A stretch of DNA of 64,000 nucleotides. It comes from Acanthosepion esculentum (taxonomy: Eukaryota; Mollusca; Cephalopoda; Sepiida; Sepiidae). The position numbers and the translations under genes are program-made. The stretch covers positions 7,223,703 through 7,287,702 of the forward strand of contig OZ038480.1 in the NCBI GenBank assembly GCA_964036315.1. Direction: 5' to 3'. Within the stretch, counting starts at the first letter, position 1; every line of letters begins with the position of its first letter. The notes under the pieces were generated by a model, which worked only from the letters and a program-made list of their open reading frames with translations, was not told the origin of the DNA and did no database searches. Positions 45,201-49,033 of this stretch are shown one piece after another.

Positions 45201-48200
45201 ACTTGTATTTAGTCTTCAAAGTAATTGCCATCTGCATCCAGCACCTTCTGCCAACGTGTCTCCAGCTGTTCAATGTCCTTGTGGTAGAACTCGGGGGGGT
45301 TTTGATGCAAAGAAGTCCGTGAGGGCTTTGCACAAGTCTGCTGCATTGGTGAAGGATTTCCAATGAATATGATTATCCAGGGAGTGGAAGAGGTGGTAAT
45401 CGGATGGCACAAGGTCAGGTGAATAAGGTGGATGGCACAAAGTCTCCCACCCAAGTTGCTGTATGGTATCCCTGACCACTCGCGCGACATGCGGCCTGGC
45501 GTTGTCATGGAAGAAAAGCATACCTTTGCGATTCACCAGTGCTGGCTCCTTCTGGCGCAATGCCTGTTGCACACGTTTCAATTGCTGTGAGTATAGGTCT
45601 CCAGTGACCGTTTGGCCCGTTGGTAGCAGTTCATAATGAACCACTTGACGACCTGTCCACCAGACACAAAGCATAATCTTGCATGGGTGCATAGGCAGTC
45701 TTGCAGTGTGAGGGATAGCATCCTGAGGAGACAACCAATGTTTGGAACACTTGGGAGTTTCGTACAGAACCCACTTTTCATCACTGGTAAGCACTCGATT
45801 GAATAAGGATGCGGTACAGTGGTGAGAAAGCAGCGATACGCAGGCTGCCACTCGTTGTCCCTTGTGGACCTCCAACAGCGTTTGTGGAACCCACTTGCTC
45901 AGTTTGTACTTCTTACCTAGGCCATGCAGGTGAAGTCTAACTGTTTCATCGAAAACGATGAACTGTCTTGCAAGTTCACCACACGTTAGACTACTGTCCT
46001 CTTCAATGGCCGTCTTCAAGACTCCGTTATTCAAGACCTGTGGTCGTCCACTGCGAGGCTCATCATGGAGAGACAAATCTCCCGACTTGAATTTTCAAAA
46101 CCATACGTTCGTCCACAGCACTATCACCAAATGCTTGACATATGCAGCGACTTGATGCAGCTGCTGATAAGCCCACTTTGAAGTCGTAAAGCAAACAGCC
46201 CCGAACGAGATCTCTATACACTTCCATCCTTCTCACAGCTGTCCGGCTTATAACTGATGGCTAGGCACGGTGCGCATGTTTTTCATAACGTCTGATGTTC
46301 CTACTTCCGGGTGTCCAAATTTGAAAACAATTGCTACACGCATTTCGTATATATTTCAATTTCATTCAATGACTAATCAAAAAACAGACAGAACTTTTTT
46401 GGTTAGCTTGTAAAATCAGCATTAAAGGCATATATATATATGTATTACTTTAAAATTCAAGATGTCAGTTGAATCCGCTACCTTGGTTTCAACCTTATGG
46501 TATCCTCAGACAATTTTTTATCAAATGACCACCTAACACTTTTTTTATTTTTTAAAAAAAACTAAAGAACGCTACATTACTATTTTCAAAAATAAATAAA
46601 CTAACGCACAATGTTGGGTGTAATAAAAAGTGAGGAGCAGGAGGATGTGAAGAAGGAAGAAGGGGGAAGGGAAGAAAAGCTTGGGTAAAGGGAGGATGAG
46701 GAGGAAGATGTGAAGAAGGAAGAAGAAGAAGAAGGGAGAAGAGAAGAAAAGCTAGGGTAAAGTGAGGAGCAGGAGGATGTGAAGAAGGAAGAAGGGGGAA
46801 GGGAAGAAAAGCTTGGGTAAAGGGAGGATGAGGAGGAAGATGTGAAGAAGGAAGAAGAAGAAGAAGGGAGAAGAGAAGAAAAGCTAGGGTAAAGTGAGGA
46901 GCAGGAGGATGTGAAGAAGGAAGAAGGGGGAAGGGAAGAAAAGCTTGGGTAAAGGGAGGATGAGGAGGAAGATGTGAAGAAGGAAGAAGAAGAAGAAGGG
47001 AGAAGAGAAGAAAAGCTAGAGTAAAGAGAGGAGGAGGATGTGAAGAAGGAAGGAGAAGAAGAAGGGGGAAGAGAAGAAAAGCTAGGGTAAAGTGAGGAGC
47101 AGGAGGATGTGAAGAAGGAAGAAGGGGGAAGGGAAGAAAAGCTTGGGTAAAGGGAGGATGAGGAGGAAGATGTGAAGAAGGAAGAAGAAGAAGAAGGGAG
47201 AAGAGAAGAAAAGCTAGAGTAAAGAGAGGAGGAGGATGTGAAGAAGGAAGGAGAAGAAGAAGGGGGAAGAGAAGAAAAGCTAGGGTAAAGTGAGGAGCAG
47301 GAGGATGTGAAGAAGGAAGAAGGGGGAAGGGAAGAAAAGCTTGGGTAAAGGGAGGATGAGGAGGAAGATGTGAAGAAGGAAGAAGAAGGGAGAAGAGAAG
47401 AAAAGCTAGAGTAAAGAGAGGAGGAGGATGTGAAGAAGGAAGGAGAAGAAGAAGGGGGAAGAGAAGAAAAACTAGGGTAAAGTGAGGAGCAGGAGGATGT
47501 GAAGAAGGAAGAAGGGGGAAGGGAAGAAAAGCTTGGGTAAAGGGAGGATGAGGAGGAAGATGTGAAGAAGGAAGAAGAAGAAGAAGGGAGAAGAGAAGAA
47601 AAGCTAGAGTAAAGAGAGGAGGAGGATGTGAAGAAGGAAGGAGAAGAAGAAGGGGGAAGAGAAGAAAAGCTAGGGTAAAGTGAGGAGCAGGAGGATGTGA
47701 AGAAGGAAGAAGGGGGAAGGGAAGAAAAGCTTGGGTAAAGGGAGGATGAGGAGGAAGATGTGAAGAAGGAAGAAGAAGAAGAAGGGAGAAGAGAAGAAAA
47801 GCTAGAGTAAAGAGAGGAGGAGGATGTGAAGAAGGAAGGAGAAGAAGAAGGGGGAAGAGAAGAAAAGCTAGGGTAAAGTGAGGAGCAGGAGGATGTGAAG
47901 AAGGAAGAAGGGGGAAGGGAAGAAAAGCTTGGGTAAAGGGAGGATGAGGAGGAAGATGTGAAGAAGGAAGAAGAAGAAGAAGGAAGAAGAGAAGAAAAGC
48001 TAGAGTAAAGAGAGGAGGAGGATGTGAAGAAGGAAGGAGAAGAAAAGCTAGGGTAAAGGGAGGAGGAGGAGGAGGATGTGAAGAAGGAAGAAGAATATAT
48101 AATCCTATTAAGCAATAATCAAGGTTTTATTTGGGCATTGACTTTTAGCTGATAATAAACTGAAGTGACAAAAAATTAAAGACAGCGTTTTTAGACTCAG

Positions 48201-48528
48201 CGAAATGACATACGTATTATGTAAAAAGTAAAGAAATAGAGCATCAGTGGCAGTCATGTGATGTGGACAGGATTTCACACTAACCCTCGCATGATTGCTA
48301 GAAGCAGAAACCACAATTTTTAAGGGTTTATCTGCTCTAAGTTATTCTGGAACAACAGTAGTAATGGTGTACGAGTGAAATGTGAAATCTAGACAGACAT
48401 CACTAACAAAGACAATGAAAGAATTGAACTATTTGTAGGAAATTCATGAGATTATGGATCCAGTCTATCAGCAGGATGTTGTGCAAGCTGGTGTATATGA
48501 TATGATGGTGTATAGATATGTGTGTGTG

Positions 48529-48563
<35 letters not shown>

Positions 48564-48974
48564 GGTAATGATTTATACATTTTTATATATCAAGAACAAT
48601 TATGGTTGAAAAATGTATGACAACATGGGTCTTCATGTGATGCATTTTGTCCTTTAGGTCTTAGACTAAATTTGTTTACATTAGTGAGACTACACCTTTA
48701 CACAACCAAGAGATGCTGAAAATTCTAAATTTTAAATTATTTTTCAGTATCTGTCTATATTTCTGAGATGAGGTATTATGTACCCTATTTACATTATTCG
48801 GACTATTGTCCTCATCTTTGTCGCCATATCTAATAAATATGACGACAAAGCTGAGGACAATTTTTTAATGTTTTGGGGATATAATCTAGCCAATATCATT
48901 TAGATTCTTTTTGCTCCCATCACTTTTTTTATTAGATGCCCCAAACAAGTTCCCTTTTATATTTTGCCAACTTC

Positions 48975-49033
<59 letters not shown>

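Noticed and set aside
46601..48115. 504-codon Ser/Phe/Pro-rich open frame on the minus strand
   Set aside because: By-product of a polypurine tandem array with monomers divisible by three; low-complexity product, and the array is a grown version of a non-coding PLE tail.
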